A stretch of 47,292 bases of DNA from Shewanella xiamenensis (GTDB taxonomy: Bacteria > Pseudomonadota > Gammaproteobacteria > Enterobacterales > Shewanellaceae): the NCBI RefSeq assembly GCF_014647135.1, contig NZ_BMOP01000029.1:1-47292 (forward strand), written 5' to 3'. Shown here piece by piece: positions 17,367 to 26,406 of this stretch. Position 1 is the first letter of the stretch, and each line of letters opens with the position of its first letter. The translations under genes and the position numbers were made by a program. Below the pieces are notes generated by a model that was given only the letters and a program-made list of their open reading frames with translations, made no database searches and was not told where the DNA came from.

Positions 17367-18371
17367 ATGCAGCCTAATTTTCAGCGTCAAGTGACCTTAC
17401 TCAGCTTAATCCCGCGTGCTCCGCGCAAAATTTCGGTGAATGAATTAGTCGAGAGACTAGCAAACCGCACGCAAGATATCAGTAAGCGTTCAGTGCAGCG
17501 AGACCTCAAGGCGATGTATGAAATGGGCACCTTTGGCTTGCGCCTCGATGACAGAAACAAGCCCTATGGTTGGTCAATTGAATCTTGCTGGCGTGGCCTT
17601 AATCTGGAGTTAATGGATCAACATATGGCGCTGGCATTAACCACCTTAAAGCGAAGTGCCAGCCAGTTGATGCCGCCACAAAGCTTGCAACAACTGCAAC
17701 CCTATTTCGAACGGGCCGACCAAGTGCTGGCTAGCGATCCTGAGAATCCTTGGCTTTATTGGGCTTGCCGAGTTGCACAGCTCCCAGAGCCTTATCCCTT
17801 TATCCTGCCGCAGCACGAACCTAAATCCCTAGAGGTAATACAACAGGCGATTTTGGATAAAAAGCAAATTAGCTGCGATATAAAAAAACGGATCAATGGC
17901 AAAATGCATTGGCTGCATTACAACCCAATCAATCCACAGGGAATTTTAATCCGTGACGGTGTAGCACTGCTCGCCTTTACGATTGGCAGTTTTGATAAAC
18001 GCCGCCATCATAAACCAATAGGTTTACTGCGTGATGCACAGTTACTCTCAACTCCTGCGGTGGCGAGTACAGATTTCGATATTAATAAAACCGCCCAAGG
18101 TCTAAGTGGTGAAAAAATTCACCTCGAATTACTGTTCGCCGATCGGGCAAGTTTTATCATGCGTGAAGCTAAATTTAGTGAAAACCAAACCATGCAATTA
18201 CGTGAGGATGGCCGCTTTTATGTAACGGCTGAGGTCAATGACACCCCAAAACTTCGCGCGGCGCTATGGGAAATGGCCGACACCGTTGAGGTATTAGCCC
18301 CAGAAAAACTACGGGAGCATTTTGCAGCCCTAAGCCAAAAAATGTATGCCAAATATCTTTCTTCAGTTTAA
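17367..18371 (+). CDS. WYL-domain transcriptional regulator (HTH-WYL)
   Basis: The 334-residue protein has an N-terminal winged helix domain (about residues 8-70, RTQDISKRSVQRDLKAMYEM) and a WYL domain (about 165-235, with HYNPINPQGILIRDGVALLAF), followed by a C-terminal extension. WYL regulators bind ligands or nucleic-acid fragments and often control DNA-damage or defence genes. The FtsZ-like gene begins 73 bases downstream on the same strand, so co-transcription or local regulation is likely. No clear Shine-Dalgarno is present before the ATG. The specific signal is unknown. Confidence 0.88.
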   Translation: MQPNFQRQVTLLSLIPRAPRKISVNELVERLANRTQDISKRSVQRDLKAMYEMGTFGLRLDDRNKPYGWSIESCWRGLNLELMDQHMALALTTLKRSASQLMPPQSLQQLQPYFERADQVLASDPENPWLYWACRVAQLPEPYPFILPQHEPKSLEVIQQAILDKKQISCDIKKRINGKMHWLHYNPINPQGILIRDGVALLAFTIGSFDKRRHHKPIGLLRDAQLLSTPAVASTDFDINKTAQGLSGEKIHLELLFADRASFIMREAKFSENQTMQLREDGRFYVTAEVNDTPKLRAALWEMADTVEVLAPEKLREHFAALSQKMYAKYLSSV

Positions 18372-18444
18372 GTGTTTGATGCGACAAGTCTAGTCGCTAC
18401 TCAAGGTTAGCTTTAAGAGATAACAGCTAATCGAGAGAATCACC

Positions 18445-19581
18445 ATGTTTGAACTTATCAGTGAAGGATCCGCTAGCACTATGCCCAAATTAACCGTGTT
18501 GGGTGTAGGAGGCTGCGGCTGCAATACCATTAATCAACTCAGCCACGCCAATCTGCCGCCAAGCGTCGAACTCGTCTCAGTAAATACCGACGCGCAAGCC
18601 ATGGCGGCCACCAGCAGCCACGCCCGCATTCAAATTGGCCCGCAAACCACCAGAGGCTTAGGCGCTGGCGCTAAACCCGATGTCGGTTGTGCAGCTGCGA
18701 TTGAATCGGCCCAGGAATTAAGTCAGCAAATGCAGCACGCGGATATTGTATTTTTGACTGCGGGTTTAGGTGGCGGAACGGGCACTGGTGCACTTCCACA
18801 GGTCGCAAGACTCGCCCGAGAACTATTGAAACCCGTTATCGCCGTCGTCACTACGCCCTTTAGTTTTGAGGGGCAACATAGAGCGGCCAATGCCGAGGCG
18901 GGATTACAAGCATTATTGGAAAGTGCCAATGCTGTTATCGTACTCCCCAATGACAAGCTTGCCGAGGTGCTCGGGGCCAAAGTCACCTTGCTTAACGCCT
19001 TTAAGGAGAGCAATAAAATTTTGCAAGATGTACTGCTTGGGCTTGCCACTACCATCAGCCAAGCTGGGCTTATCAATATTGATTTAAATGATTTTATTTC
19101 CGTCATCAGTCGCCAAGGCCGTGCGGCCATGGGCGTGAGTAACCTTAAGGCGGATGACGATCTAGTCTCAGCCGTTAAACGCGCCATGCAACATCCCCTG
19201 CTCGATAATATCCAGCTAAATCAAGCGCAAGCTGCGATTGTCAGTGTGGTAGCCAAAGACACCATCGAACTCAGTCAATACAACCAAATCGGTGCGACAG
19301 TGCATGAGCAATTACCCAAAGATGCCTTAGTGATTATTGGGTTAACCATCAATCCTGAACTCGAGTCAGAGCTCGAAATCATGGTGATTGCAACGGGAAT
19401 TGGATTAGAGCAGACAGCAAAACCAGACCCGGCACAGATTGTTGATGATAGCTACATCAATGTGCATGATTTTATTAAACGTCCAGCCCTACCCATACCC
19501 GAACCAGCACAATCGAAGTTTGATTTAGATAAGTTGCAAATCCCAACTTATCTGCGGCAGCAAAAGCCTCCGACGCATTAG
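18445..19581 (+). CDS. Divergent FtsZ paralogue (tubulin-like GTPase)
   Basis: This 378-residue protein keeps every FtsZ landmark: GVGGCGCN (20-27), GLGAGAKP (71-78), the tubulin signature GGGTGTGA (109-116), TPFSFEG (137-143), PNDKL (168-172) and a T7 loop NxDxxD (Asn211, Asp213, Asp216), which supplies the catalytic aspartates to the next subunit. It ends with LQIPTYLRQQ, a match to the C-terminal peptide that docks FtsZ on FtsA and ZipA. It should therefore bind GTP, polymerise and reach the division ring. It is not beside ftsA or lpxC, as the main ftsZ is, so it is a second copy. G-box and linker sequence are divergent. It lies downstream of a WYL regulator. The role is unknown: accessory ring component or division modulator. 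Confidence 0.87.
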   Translation: MFELISEGSASTMPKLTVLGVGGCGCNTINQLSHANLPPSVELVSVNTDAQAMAATSSHARIQIGPQTTRGLGAGAKPDVGCAAAIESAQELSQQMQHADIVFLTAGLGGGTGTGALPQVARLARELLKPVIAVVTTPFSFEGQHRAANAEAGLQALLESANAVIVLPNDKLAEVLGAKVTLLNAFKESNKILQDVLLGLATTISQAGLINIDLNDFISVISRQGRAAMGVSNLKADDDLVSAVKRAMQHPLLDNIQLNQAQAAIVSVVAKDTIELSQYNQIGATVHEQLPKDALVIIGLTINPELESELEIMVIATGIGLEQTAKPDPAQIVDDSYINVHDFIKRPALPIPEPAQSKFDLDKLQIPTYLRQQKPPTH

Positions 19582-20216
19582 TGGGCTTGATGCAAAAACA
19601 CCACGTCTTTATCTATCACTTCGAGCCGCCAACCATAATGCTCGGCAAGCCACTGAAAAGTGACTTCGGAGTAAAAGTTAATATGAGTGGGATCATTTTT
19701 ATAATGCCAAGTGCTAAATGCCGTGGGATTAAGCACTCGCTTGGTCATCACGGCTAAAATGCCCTTGGGTTTGAGCATCCCCTTTAACTGAGTCAGCAAA
19801 GCATCGGCATCACTTACGTGCTCAATCACTTCGGTAAGGGTAATAAAATCGTATTGGCGAGTCAGTAACTCGGGGTGGTTAGCGTAATAAAGATCGTAGT
19901 TCTCGACCCGATAACCCCGCGCTTTGGCCATCAGACTTAAGACTTTGCCTTCACCACAACCAAAATCGAACCCTAACGCCGATGGAGTAAAGCGGGTCAA
20001 CAAAGGAGCGAGGGTTCTATCTAAAAACTGCTGATAACCGAGGTCCTGAGGGTGATTTTCGTGCTTGTCATATTCGGCTTTTTCAGCTTCAGAGCTTAGA
20101 TAAAACTCGGCGGGGACACTCACCAAAGCACAGCGCTGGCATTGTTGGTAACAACGACGTTTATCTTGATGATAAGCCACTAAATCGGTGCTATGGCACA
20201 GCGGACAGGTATTCAA
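19578..20216 (-). CDS. Class I SAM-dependent methyltransferase with N-terminal zinc ribbon
   Basis: The 212-residue protein has CPLC (4-7) and a C-x3-C-x2-C cluster (22-29), a likely zinc ribbon, then a Rossmann methyltransferase with motif I FDFGCGEG (83-90) and a post-motif TEVIEHV. The motif set matches methyltransf_23-like enzymes; the substrate is not predictable. Its stop codon overlaps that of the convergent FtsZ-like gene (TTAG), so the two genes share four bases. It is probably transcribed alone. Confidence 0.85.
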   Translation of the reverse strand: MNTCPLCHSTDLVAYHQDKRRCYQQCQRCALVSVPAEFYLSSEAEKAEYDKHENHPQDLGYQQFLDRTLAPLLTRFTPSALGFDFGCGEGKVLSLMAKARGYRVENYDLYYANHPELLTRQYDFITLTEVIEHVSDADALLTQLKGMLKPKGILAVMTKRVLNPTAFSTWHYKNDPTHINFYSEVTFQWLAEHYGWRLEVIDKDVVFLHQAH

Positions 20217-20282
20217 CAGCAGCTCCTAAAAAGTCGTAAGGCAAACGGCAGAGATTGCCTTTAAATAGATCGCGATTAACAG

Positions 20283-20636
20283 CTAAGGTTTAGGGATTTT
20301 ACGCTCTTTGGCCGCAGCTTCCTTGGCTTCTTGCAGATATTTTTGCTCACGGCTTTCCCTTTCATCAAATTGCTTTTGCGCCTTGAGCTTTTGTTGCACT
20401 TCCCAATCCTGCGGATTGGTTTGCTGTTTTATTGTTTCTTCCCGTGCTGAGGTTGTTTTGGCTGCTTGGCGCGCCTTTTCAAGTTGCAGTTGTTCAATCC
20501 GCTCAGAGTCGATACGCGCCTTATCAGCCCTTTGCTCCAAGGTTAACCGAGGTTTGGGTTGTTCAGCAGCATGCGCCGCGGGCAACACTGCGGCGAGACA
20601 CATACCTAAAACGATAGTTTTGACTAGTCTTTGCAT
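20283..20636 (-). CDS. Exported charged coiled-coil hypothetical protein
   Basis: The 117-residue protein has a signal peptide ending PAAHAA and a mature part made almost entirely of Lys, Arg, Glu and Gln, with long helical heptad character (for example LQLEKARQAAK). It looks like a small periplasmic coiled-coil protein. GAAGG precedes the ATG. No family is recognised. Confidence 0.7.
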   Translation of the reverse strand: MQRLVKTIVLGMCLAAVLPAAHAAEQPKPRLTLEQRADKARIDSERIEQLQLEKARQAAKTTSAREETIKQQTNPQDWEVQQKLKAQKQFDERESREQKYLQEAKEAAAKERKIPKP

Positions 20637-20918
20637 CCTACACCTTCTCTAGAGTCCTTAATTCACAAATGGCCAGGCCAAACTGAGCCTGCATGGCAAA
20701 ACATAGCATAAAACATTATTTTGCCGTGATGAGTTAGCATGATTTTCGCTGAAGTAAATCAAATGAACCTATCTTAAACTGTTATTTTTTAATTTATATT
20801 TGAGCAAAACATCGATTCGGTTTATTTTTAACCCCATATGAATGATGTACGATTTGATATAAACAAAAACTAAGGGAAAGGATGTGACCTTAATCTGTGT
20901 CACCGAGGGAGTATCCTA

Positions 20919-23036
20919 ATGATTCGATGGCAGCACTTGCTAAATAAACTCACAACAGATGATCCGCTGTTGCAAGAGAAACTCTCTATTTGGCGAGCCC
21001 ATCCCCATAAAACACCCCTCGCGCTGATCCAAGGCTTTAGTTTTATTAGCGCAAACAGTGCCACCTTAGACTACTTTGGTACTGAATATGACACCTTTGT
21101 CAATGCCACACCTTATGATTTTTCCCCTAGAATTCAATCATCTGGGCGTAACAGTGTTGAATTTGCGCGGGAGATGATCCTAGAAGCCGTCTCGGGGGTT
21201 AATGTCGAATTCAGTTGGCTCCACCTTAATCATCAAGGGAATGAACTGCCCACCCGAGTAAACCTCTATCGTTGTTATTTACAGCAACAACCTGTTGTAC
21301 TGGTCGAGTTACAAGCATTAAACCGTAGAACTCAAGTCAGGCCAGCCATTGCCGATGGTTTTGCCCATATCCCGAAAGAAATTCTCTCGACGACCTTGGA
21401 AGAAAGTGCCGAGGCCGTTTATATCACCGACACCGACAATAAGGTATTGGCGGTCAATAAGGCGATGTGTCGTATTTGTGGCTATAGCGCGGAACAATTA
21501 ATCAATAAAACGCCCGATTTTTTAGAAGCCAACCCGCTTAATCTCAGTGAACAAAGCGAGTGTTTACAGGCCTTAAAACAGCGCGGGTTTTGGCAGGGTG
21601 AAGCCTTAAAACAACGCTCAGATGGCAGCACGTTTCCCGCATGGCAGAGTAGTCGGCGCATCGCTGCGGATGGCATTCAATATCATGTGAATATCTTTAG
21701 TGATATCAGCACCAAAAAGCTGCTCGAGACGCAACTTACCACCCGCGCCATGTATGATACGTTAACGGGGTTACCAAATCGTTTTCATCTTAAACAGATA
21801 CTTAATGGCGCACTTGATAAATTAAAAGACGATCCTCTCGTCCTCGGCGCACTGATGTTTTTAGACCTCAACGGCTTTAAAAATATCAATGACAGCTTTG
21901 GCCATTCAATGGGCGATAGAGTATTACAACTCGTTGCCGCCCGTTTAGAAGCGGGTTGTATCGAAAAAGCGGATATTGCCCGTATGGGTGGGGATGAATT
22001 TACCTTAGTGCTACAAGATTGTAGTTGTAAGGAAGAAATCCAAGAGTTCGCAGAGCAAATTTTAAGTTTATTCGACAGTCCGTTCGAAATCGAAGGGCAA
22101 AAGTTTTTCCTCGGTACCAGTATTGGTATCGCGCTGTTTCCTACACACGGTGATCAGGCTGGCCAACTGATTAGTTTGGCCGACACCGCCATGTATTGCG
22201 CAAAGAAGAACCAGCCTCATTTAGTGTTTTATGATAAAGCGATGAGCCAAGCCGCTGAGCTTAAATTAAAACTCATCAATAATCTCAGGCATGCCCACAG
22301 TTTAAAGCAGTTTAAACTCGCCTATCAGGCCATTGTGGATTTGCACACCAACACCCCCATTGGTGCTGAGGCACTACTGCGCTGGCAAAAGTCTCCCAGC
22401 GAACATTATGAGGCAGCTGAGTTTGTGCCTTTATTGGAGGAAACGGGGCTCATTGTCAGCATAGGACAATGGGTACTCGAACAAGCCTGCAAGCAAGCAT
22501 CACTATGGCGCGCACAATATCAGCCCGATTTTAAGATTTCGGTTAACGTCTCTCCGTTGCAATTAGAGCATGTAGACTTTGTCGGCCAAGTCGTCAGTGC
22601 GCTGGAAATGGTCGCCCTACCCGCTGAAGCCTTAATTTTAGAAATCACTGAATCTGCACTGCTACGCCAACCAGAACAGGCTCGCTATACGCTAGAACGT
22701 ATTAAAGCCTTAGGTGTAGGCATTGCCATTGATGACTTTGGTACTGGCCTTTCTTCTTTAAGCCGCTTAGGTACCTTGCCCATTGATAGTGTCAAGATTG
22801 ATGCTGAGTTTGTTCTACGTTTGAATGATGTATCAGGCCAAAAACTCTGCCATGCCATTGTGCAATTAGCACAGGCGCTCAACATTCACTTTGTGGCGGA
22901 AGGCATTGAGACACAACAACAAAAAGACATTATTACCCATATGGGACAAGGCTTTGCCCAAGGCTTTTTATTTGGTTATCCAAGTTATGTTGAGCAGTTT
23001 ACTCAGTCCTATTTAGCCGAGAAATACATTGCTTAA
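20919..23036 (+). CDS. PAS-GGDEF-EAL cyclic-di-GMP signalling protein
   Basis: The 705-residue cytoplasmic protein has an N-terminal sensory region, a PAS domain (about 150-270), a GGDEF domain with an intact GGDEF at 357-361, and an EAL domain with an intact EAL at 484-486 plus EITES, DDFGTG and KIDAEF. Both diguanylate cyclase and phosphodiesterase activities are possible. The autoinhibitory RxxD site usually upstream of GGDEF is absent (EKAD here), so product inhibition is not expected. GAGGGAG lies before the ATG. No transmembrane segment is visible, so the signal is probably intracellular. Which activity dominates cannot be told. Confidence 0.93.
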   Translation: MIRWQHLLNKLTTDDPLLQEKLSIWRAHPHKTPLALIQGFSFISANSATLDYFGTEYDTFVNATPYDFSPRIQSSGRNSVEFAREMILEAVSGVNVEFSWLHLNHQGNELPTRVNLYRCYLQQQPVVLVELQALNRRTQVRPAIADGFAHIPKEILSTTLEESAEAVYITDTDNKVLAVNKAMCRICGYSAEQLINKTPDFLEANPLNLSEQSECLQALKQRGFWQGEALKQRSDGSTFPAWQSSRRIAADGIQYHVNIFSDISTKKLLETQLTTRAMYDTLTGLPNRFHLKQILNGALDKLKDDPLVLGALMFLDLNGFKNINDSFGHSMGDRVLQLVAARLEAGCIEKADIARMGGDEFTLVLQDCSCKEEIQEFAEQILSLFDSPFEIEGQKFFLGTSIGIALFPTHGDQAGQLISLADTAMYCAKKNQPHLVFYDKAMSQAAELKLKLINNLRHAHSLKQFKLAYQAIVDLHTNTPIGAEALLRWQKSPSEHYEAAEFVPLLEETGLIVSIGQWVLEQACKQASLWRAQYQPDFKISVNVSPLQLEHVDFVGQVVSALEMVALPAEALILEITESALLRQPEQARYTLERIKALGVGIAIDDFGTGLSSLSRLGTLPIDSVKIDAEFVLRLNDVSGQKLCHAIVQLAQALNIHFVAEGIETQQQKDIITHMGQGFAQGFLFGYPSYVEQFTQSYLAEKYIA

Positions 23037-23097
23037 ATAGAGACGATTAAAGGCGCTTAAACACAGTGACTGATTGTTTATTAAGATAATATGGATT

Positions 23098-23120
23098 GGC
23101 TATCGATAGGCTCGATAGCC
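23098..23120. terminator. Perfect 9-bp hairpin after the GGDEF-EAL gene
   Basis: GGCTATCGA (23098-23106) and TCGATAGCC (23112-23120) form a perfect stem with a 5-nt loop, about 60 bases after the stop codon. No T run follows, so it is either a weak terminator or an mRNA-stabilising 3' structure. The rest of 23037-23335 shows no gene. Confidence 0.5.
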
Positions 23121-23335
23121 CTGCCAGCACACCATAAAATATGGAATCACTCCCCTGCAAAGCAATTGGCTGGCAAAGCTATCTCATCATTTGCCGTGCA
23201 AATGAATCGTCACTATTAAACCTTGTTTTACGTTACGTTAGCGTGATCTGAATAAGATTTTAACTATTTTAATTCGTACAGAGTCTCAAAAATGCAAAAA
23301 ATGAAAATCACTTCCCGCAATTCTAAAAAGTGAAA

Positions 23336-23929
23336 TTAATCATAGCGCAACCTCACCTCTGCGGGCATCGCCTGCAATCGCATCGCAACCATAGCATCAA
23401 AGGCGACCAATAACGGGTTCACATCTAAACCCTCATCAAGCGCTTTTAACATATAAGCACACGCCTCTAATGTTGAAAGACTATCGCTGCGGCTTGATTT
23501 GCGGATCTTGTATCTTGACGTATAGCCTTCGGCCAAATGCACTGCCGGAAATTGTGTTAACCATGGATTTAATTGTAAGATTTTAAAGGCTTTTCGCCAG
23601 GTACCATCGATTAATAGCAACACACAATCAGCGCATATAGACTGACTTTCAACACTCGCGCTCTGCTCTGAGGGATATACAAGATAAACAGGGCGCTGAC
23701 ATCGGCTTAATTGCTCCCGCAGCGAGGCAAAATCCGCTTCAGACTCACCCACATACACTTGAGTATTAGGTATCACTAGGCTTAACACCCTAACACTATT
23801 CTTTTTATGTTCGACTTCAGAGGGGTGCTGTAATATCACTAGTTGCGTCTGCGGTTTTATCTGCTGCACATGGGAGCATAAGCAAGCATTCATCGGATAA
23901 CAGCAAATAGGACAATATTGACGGCTCAA
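23336..23929 (-). CDS. DTW-domain tRNA aminocarboxypropyltransferase
   Basis: The 197-residue protein belongs to the DTW family (TapT/YfiP and relatives), which uses S-adenosylmethionine to form acp3U on tRNA. The N-terminus holds a Cys cluster (Cys6, Cys9, Cys16, Cys18) for zinc. QHPSEVEHKKNS and the DGTW (108-111) active motif follow, then SRYKIRKSS and LSTLEA. The start is a TTG with no alternative that keeps the Cys cluster. Which tRNA uridine it modifies cannot be read here, so no symbol is given. Confidence 0.88.
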   Translation of the reverse strand: MSRQYCPICCYPMNACLCSHVQQIKPQTQLVILQHPSEVEHKKNSVRVLSLVIPNTQVYVGESEADFASLREQLSRCQRPVYLVYPSEQSASVESQSICADCVLLLIDGTWRKAFKILQLNPWLTQFPAVHLAEGYTSRYKIRKSSRSDSLSTLEACAYMLKALDEGLDVNPLLVAFDAMVAMRLQAMPAEVRLRYD

Positions 23930-23981
23930 AGCGAGTTCTCGATAAATAATTTCCAGTAGTATAGCAACTTGAATTATCCAT

Positions 23982-24019
23982 AAAAAATGCCCGTAGCTAT
24001 GGTCAAATAAGCTACGGGC
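23982..24019 (-). terminator. Rho-independent terminator of the MFS efflux gene
   Basis: Perfect 10-bp stem AGCTACGGGC/GCCCGTAGCT with an 11-nt loop; the minus strand then has a T run (23987-23982). It follows the Bcr/CflA-type gene by about 35 bases. Confidence 0.88.
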
Positions 24020-24054
24020 AAAGGGTGTTTCTTTAATTAGCCGTTTAGGGCGTA

Positions 24055-25263
24055 TTAATGCTCGGCGGCTAATTGCTCTTGGTGCCAGTGGTCAAAGCGG
24101 CTGAGCGCCATCATCGAGAGTAATCCGATAGAGAAAAATCCCATCACTAACGCCACCGCATAGGGTGCAGTCAGGTTTGTTTGCTGCACTAAGCCTGCGA
24201 TGACGGATGCGCCACTCATCTGAATAAAACCTAACATCGCCGTTGCGGTGCCTGCACGCTCGCCAAAGGCAGAAAGCGCCATACTGGTTGCGGGGCCTAA
24301 CAAGAATGCAAAACCAATACACAACAACATCATAGGCAACATAAAGGCAAAAGCAGCAGCCATTCCTACACTCGGGCCAAAGGCTTGCGCTGTGACAATT
24401 AATATCGCCGAGAGCACCAGCAGTGCTAATGCGAAGATCGCGGTGGGACGATTACCTAATTTACGGATCACTACTGGCGCAACAAAACACGCGGCAATAT
24501 TGACCAATGCATTCAATCCAAATAACCCACTAAAGGCCAGCTCGGATACCCCTAAATGGCCAATAAGCCACACGGGTGAGTAGGACACATAACTTAAAAT
24601 CGCCGCCATAGCTGACATACAAGCAAAAGCATAAAACAAGAAATGCGTATTACTTAACACAGGTTTATAGCGACTCCAACGATAAAGAGGGCCAGTACTA
24701 ACGGTATTGGCTGGACGAGTTTCGGGTAGACGATAGCCGACCAAGAGCATCATTAAAATCGCGTACAAGGTCATAAATACAAAGGTTGATCGCCAGCCAA
24801 ACTGCATGGCCAATAGACCCCCTAAGGTTGGCGCCAGTGCAGGGATCACGCAAATAGCCCCATTTAAGTAACTGTAAATCTTGGCGCCTTCTTTTGGTGA
24901 GTAACAATCGCGCACTGCACTAAAGACCACAATGGAGGTCGAACAGGCAGCCAAACCTTGTAATACCCGGGCAATTTGTAACCAATGGAATTCAATCGCG
25001 GCGGCCGCAAGCAAACTGCTGGCGCCATATAACAACACGCCAAAGAGTGCCACAGGGCGACGACCATACCGGTCTGCTAATGGGCCAATCAATATCTGCC
25101 CAACGCCCATAGCAAATAAAAATAATACCAGTGTCGACTGCACTTCGCTGGCAGATACGGCGAACTCTGCCGCCATGGTGGGCATAGAAGGTAAGTAAAT
25201 ATCAATTGCCAATGGGCTGAGTAGCACCAAAGACATCAAAATAGGTAACAGATTGCGCCGCAT
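24055..25263 (-). CDS. Bcr/CflA-family MFS drug efflux transporter
   Basis: The 402-residue protein has 12 predicted membrane helices and the MFS motif A GPLADRYGRRPVAL between helices 2 and 3. The opening LSPLAIDIYLPSMPTMA is typical of the Bcr/CflA branch (DHA1), which exports drugs such as bicyclomycin and chloramphenicol. The divergent LysR gene 115 bp away is a likely regulator. The actual substrate is not predictable. Confidence 0.9.
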   Translation of the reverse strand: MRRNLLPILMSLVLLSPLAIDIYLPSMPTMAAEFAVSASEVQSTLVLFLFAMGVGQILIGPLADRYGRRPVALFGVLLYGASSLLAAAAIEFHWLQIARVLQGLAACSTSIVVFSAVRDCYSPKEGAKIYSYLNGAICVIPALAPTLGGLLAMQFGWRSTFVFMTLYAILMMLLVGYRLPETRPANTVSTGPLYRWSRYKPVLSNTHFLFYAFACMSAMAAILSYVSYSPVWLIGHLGVSELAFSGLFGLNALVNIAACFVAPVVIRKLGNRPTAIFALALLVLSAILIVTAQAFGPSVGMAAAFAFMLPMMLLCIGFAFLLGPATSMALSAFGERAGTATAMLGFIQMSGASVIAGLVQQTNLTAPYAVALVMGFFSIGLLSMMALSRFDHWHQEQLAAEH

Positions 25264-25334
25264 AACATGTATCTCGGTTTAACAGTAAAAGGTATTTCAG
25301 TGGGCGGTAGTTTAAATAACTCAAGGTATGAACA

Positions 25335-25350
25335 GAAATGGTATAATTTC
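25335..25350 (+). promoter_or_regulatory. Extended -10 promoter overlapped by an inverted repeat
   Basis: TGGTATAAT (25339-25347) is a perfect extended -10 for the LysR gene. The inverted repeat GAAAT (25335-25339) / ATTTC (25346-25350) spans it, so a bound regulator would block RNA polymerase. No good -35 hexamer is seen, as expected for an extended -10. Confidence 0.55.
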
Positions 25351-25378
25351 CAAAGTGAATTTCCTTTGAGGAATATCT

Positions 25379-26344
25379 ATGAATCTCGACAACTTAGCCA
25401 GAATCGACCTCAACCTACTGGTGATATTGAAGGTTTTGCTCGAAGAGCAAAGTGTCACCCGCGCAGCGAGCCGATTACACATTAGCCAGTCGGCATTGAG
25501 CAAGAGCTTGAATCGCCTGCGAGAAACGTTAGATGATCCCCTATTCCAACGTACTGCCCATGGCCTAAAACCCACAGCACATGCGCTCAATATTGGACAA
25601 AAGCTGCCGAATATTCTGCAGGACTTATATCAACTGACTCAGCCACCGACGTTTACTCCAGCCAGCAGTAATAGGCAGTTTTCCTTTGCCATGGTCGAAA
25701 GTGCCTACGAAACCTTGATCCCCTATTTTATAGGTCCACTATTAAATAGTGCGCCCAATATCAAGCTCGATTCCTATGTCTGGACCGAAAAATCTATGCA
25801 TGACTTGCAGCAAGGGCAAATTGACTTTGGGATTTCAGGACGGGATCTACACCCACTCTCAGATTCACACACTGACCGACTGCCAGAAGGCATTGCCTGC
25901 CAAACCCTGTTTACCGATAGACAGGTATGTTTGGTGCGCCAAGCTCATCCCTTGATGGCCGCTCTCACCTCGCCCCAATGGGATTTATCCTTGTACTTAG
26001 AGATGGCGCATGTGCAAGTGCGCTGTGAAGGGAGTGATTGGTGGGCGCTGGATTATTTTCTGGCAGACTTAGGGCACAGGCGCAAAATTAGCACCACAGT
26101 ACCAGATTTTTATGGCGCGGCGAGTGTTTGCGCCCACAGTGATTTGATTTTTACCTTACCTTCTAGCTTTGCCCTACATGCCTGTAAACTCTATCCATTA
26201 AAGCTGTTGCCTTTACCCTTTGAGTTTATGCCAATGGCCTATGTGTTACTGTGGCATCAACGTAATGATGAAGATCAAGGCCATAAATGGATGCGCGACA
26301 CTATCTGCCAAAGTGTCGAAAAGCTGATGCTGCCGCAGGGTTAA
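25379..26344 (+). CDS. LysR-family transcriptional regulator, divergent from the efflux gene
   Basis: The 321-residue protein has a winged helix-turn-helix (about residues 7-65, SVTRAASRLHISQSALSKSL) and a substrate-binding-like domain from about residue 95. Its beginning (LARIDLNLLVILKVLLEE) matches the NodD/NahR/LeuO-type branch. GAGGAA precedes the ATG. Divergence from the Bcr/CflA transporter suggests it controls that pump and itself. Confidence 0.9.
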   Translation: MNLDNLARIDLNLLVILKVLLEEQSVTRAASRLHISQSALSKSLNRLRETLDDPLFQRTAHGLKPTAHALNIGQKLPNILQDLYQLTQPPTFTPASSNRQFSFAMVESAYETLIPYFIGPLLNSAPNIKLDSYVWTEKSMHDLQQGQIDFGISGRDLHPLSDSHTDRLPEGIACQTLFTDRQVCLVRQAHPLMAALTSPQWDLSLYLEMAHVQVRCEGSDWWALDYFLADLGHRRKISTTVPDFYGAASVCAHSDLIFTLPSSFALHACKLYPLKLLPLPFEFMPMAYVLLWHQRNDEDQGHKWMRDTICQSVEKLMLPQG

Positions 26345-26360
26345 TTGAGTGAGTAATAAA

Positions 26361-26397
26361 CAGCCCAGAACACTGACGTATTCTGGGCTGTTTTATT
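26361..26397. terminator. Bidirectional rho-independent terminator
   Basis: Perfect 10-bp stem CAGCCCAGAA (26361-26370) / TTCTGGGCTG (26381-26390), then TTTTATT on the plus side and an A-rich run upstream for the minus strand. It separates the convergent LysR and chemoreceptor genes. Confidence 0.9.
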
Positions 26398-26406
26398 CAA
26401 GCAAAC

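Noticed and set aside
20884..20903. GTGAC/GTCAC pair before the GGDEF-EAL gene as a CRP site
   Set aside because: The half-sites are 10 bases apart, not the 6 needed for CRP, and no riboswitch fold is recognised.
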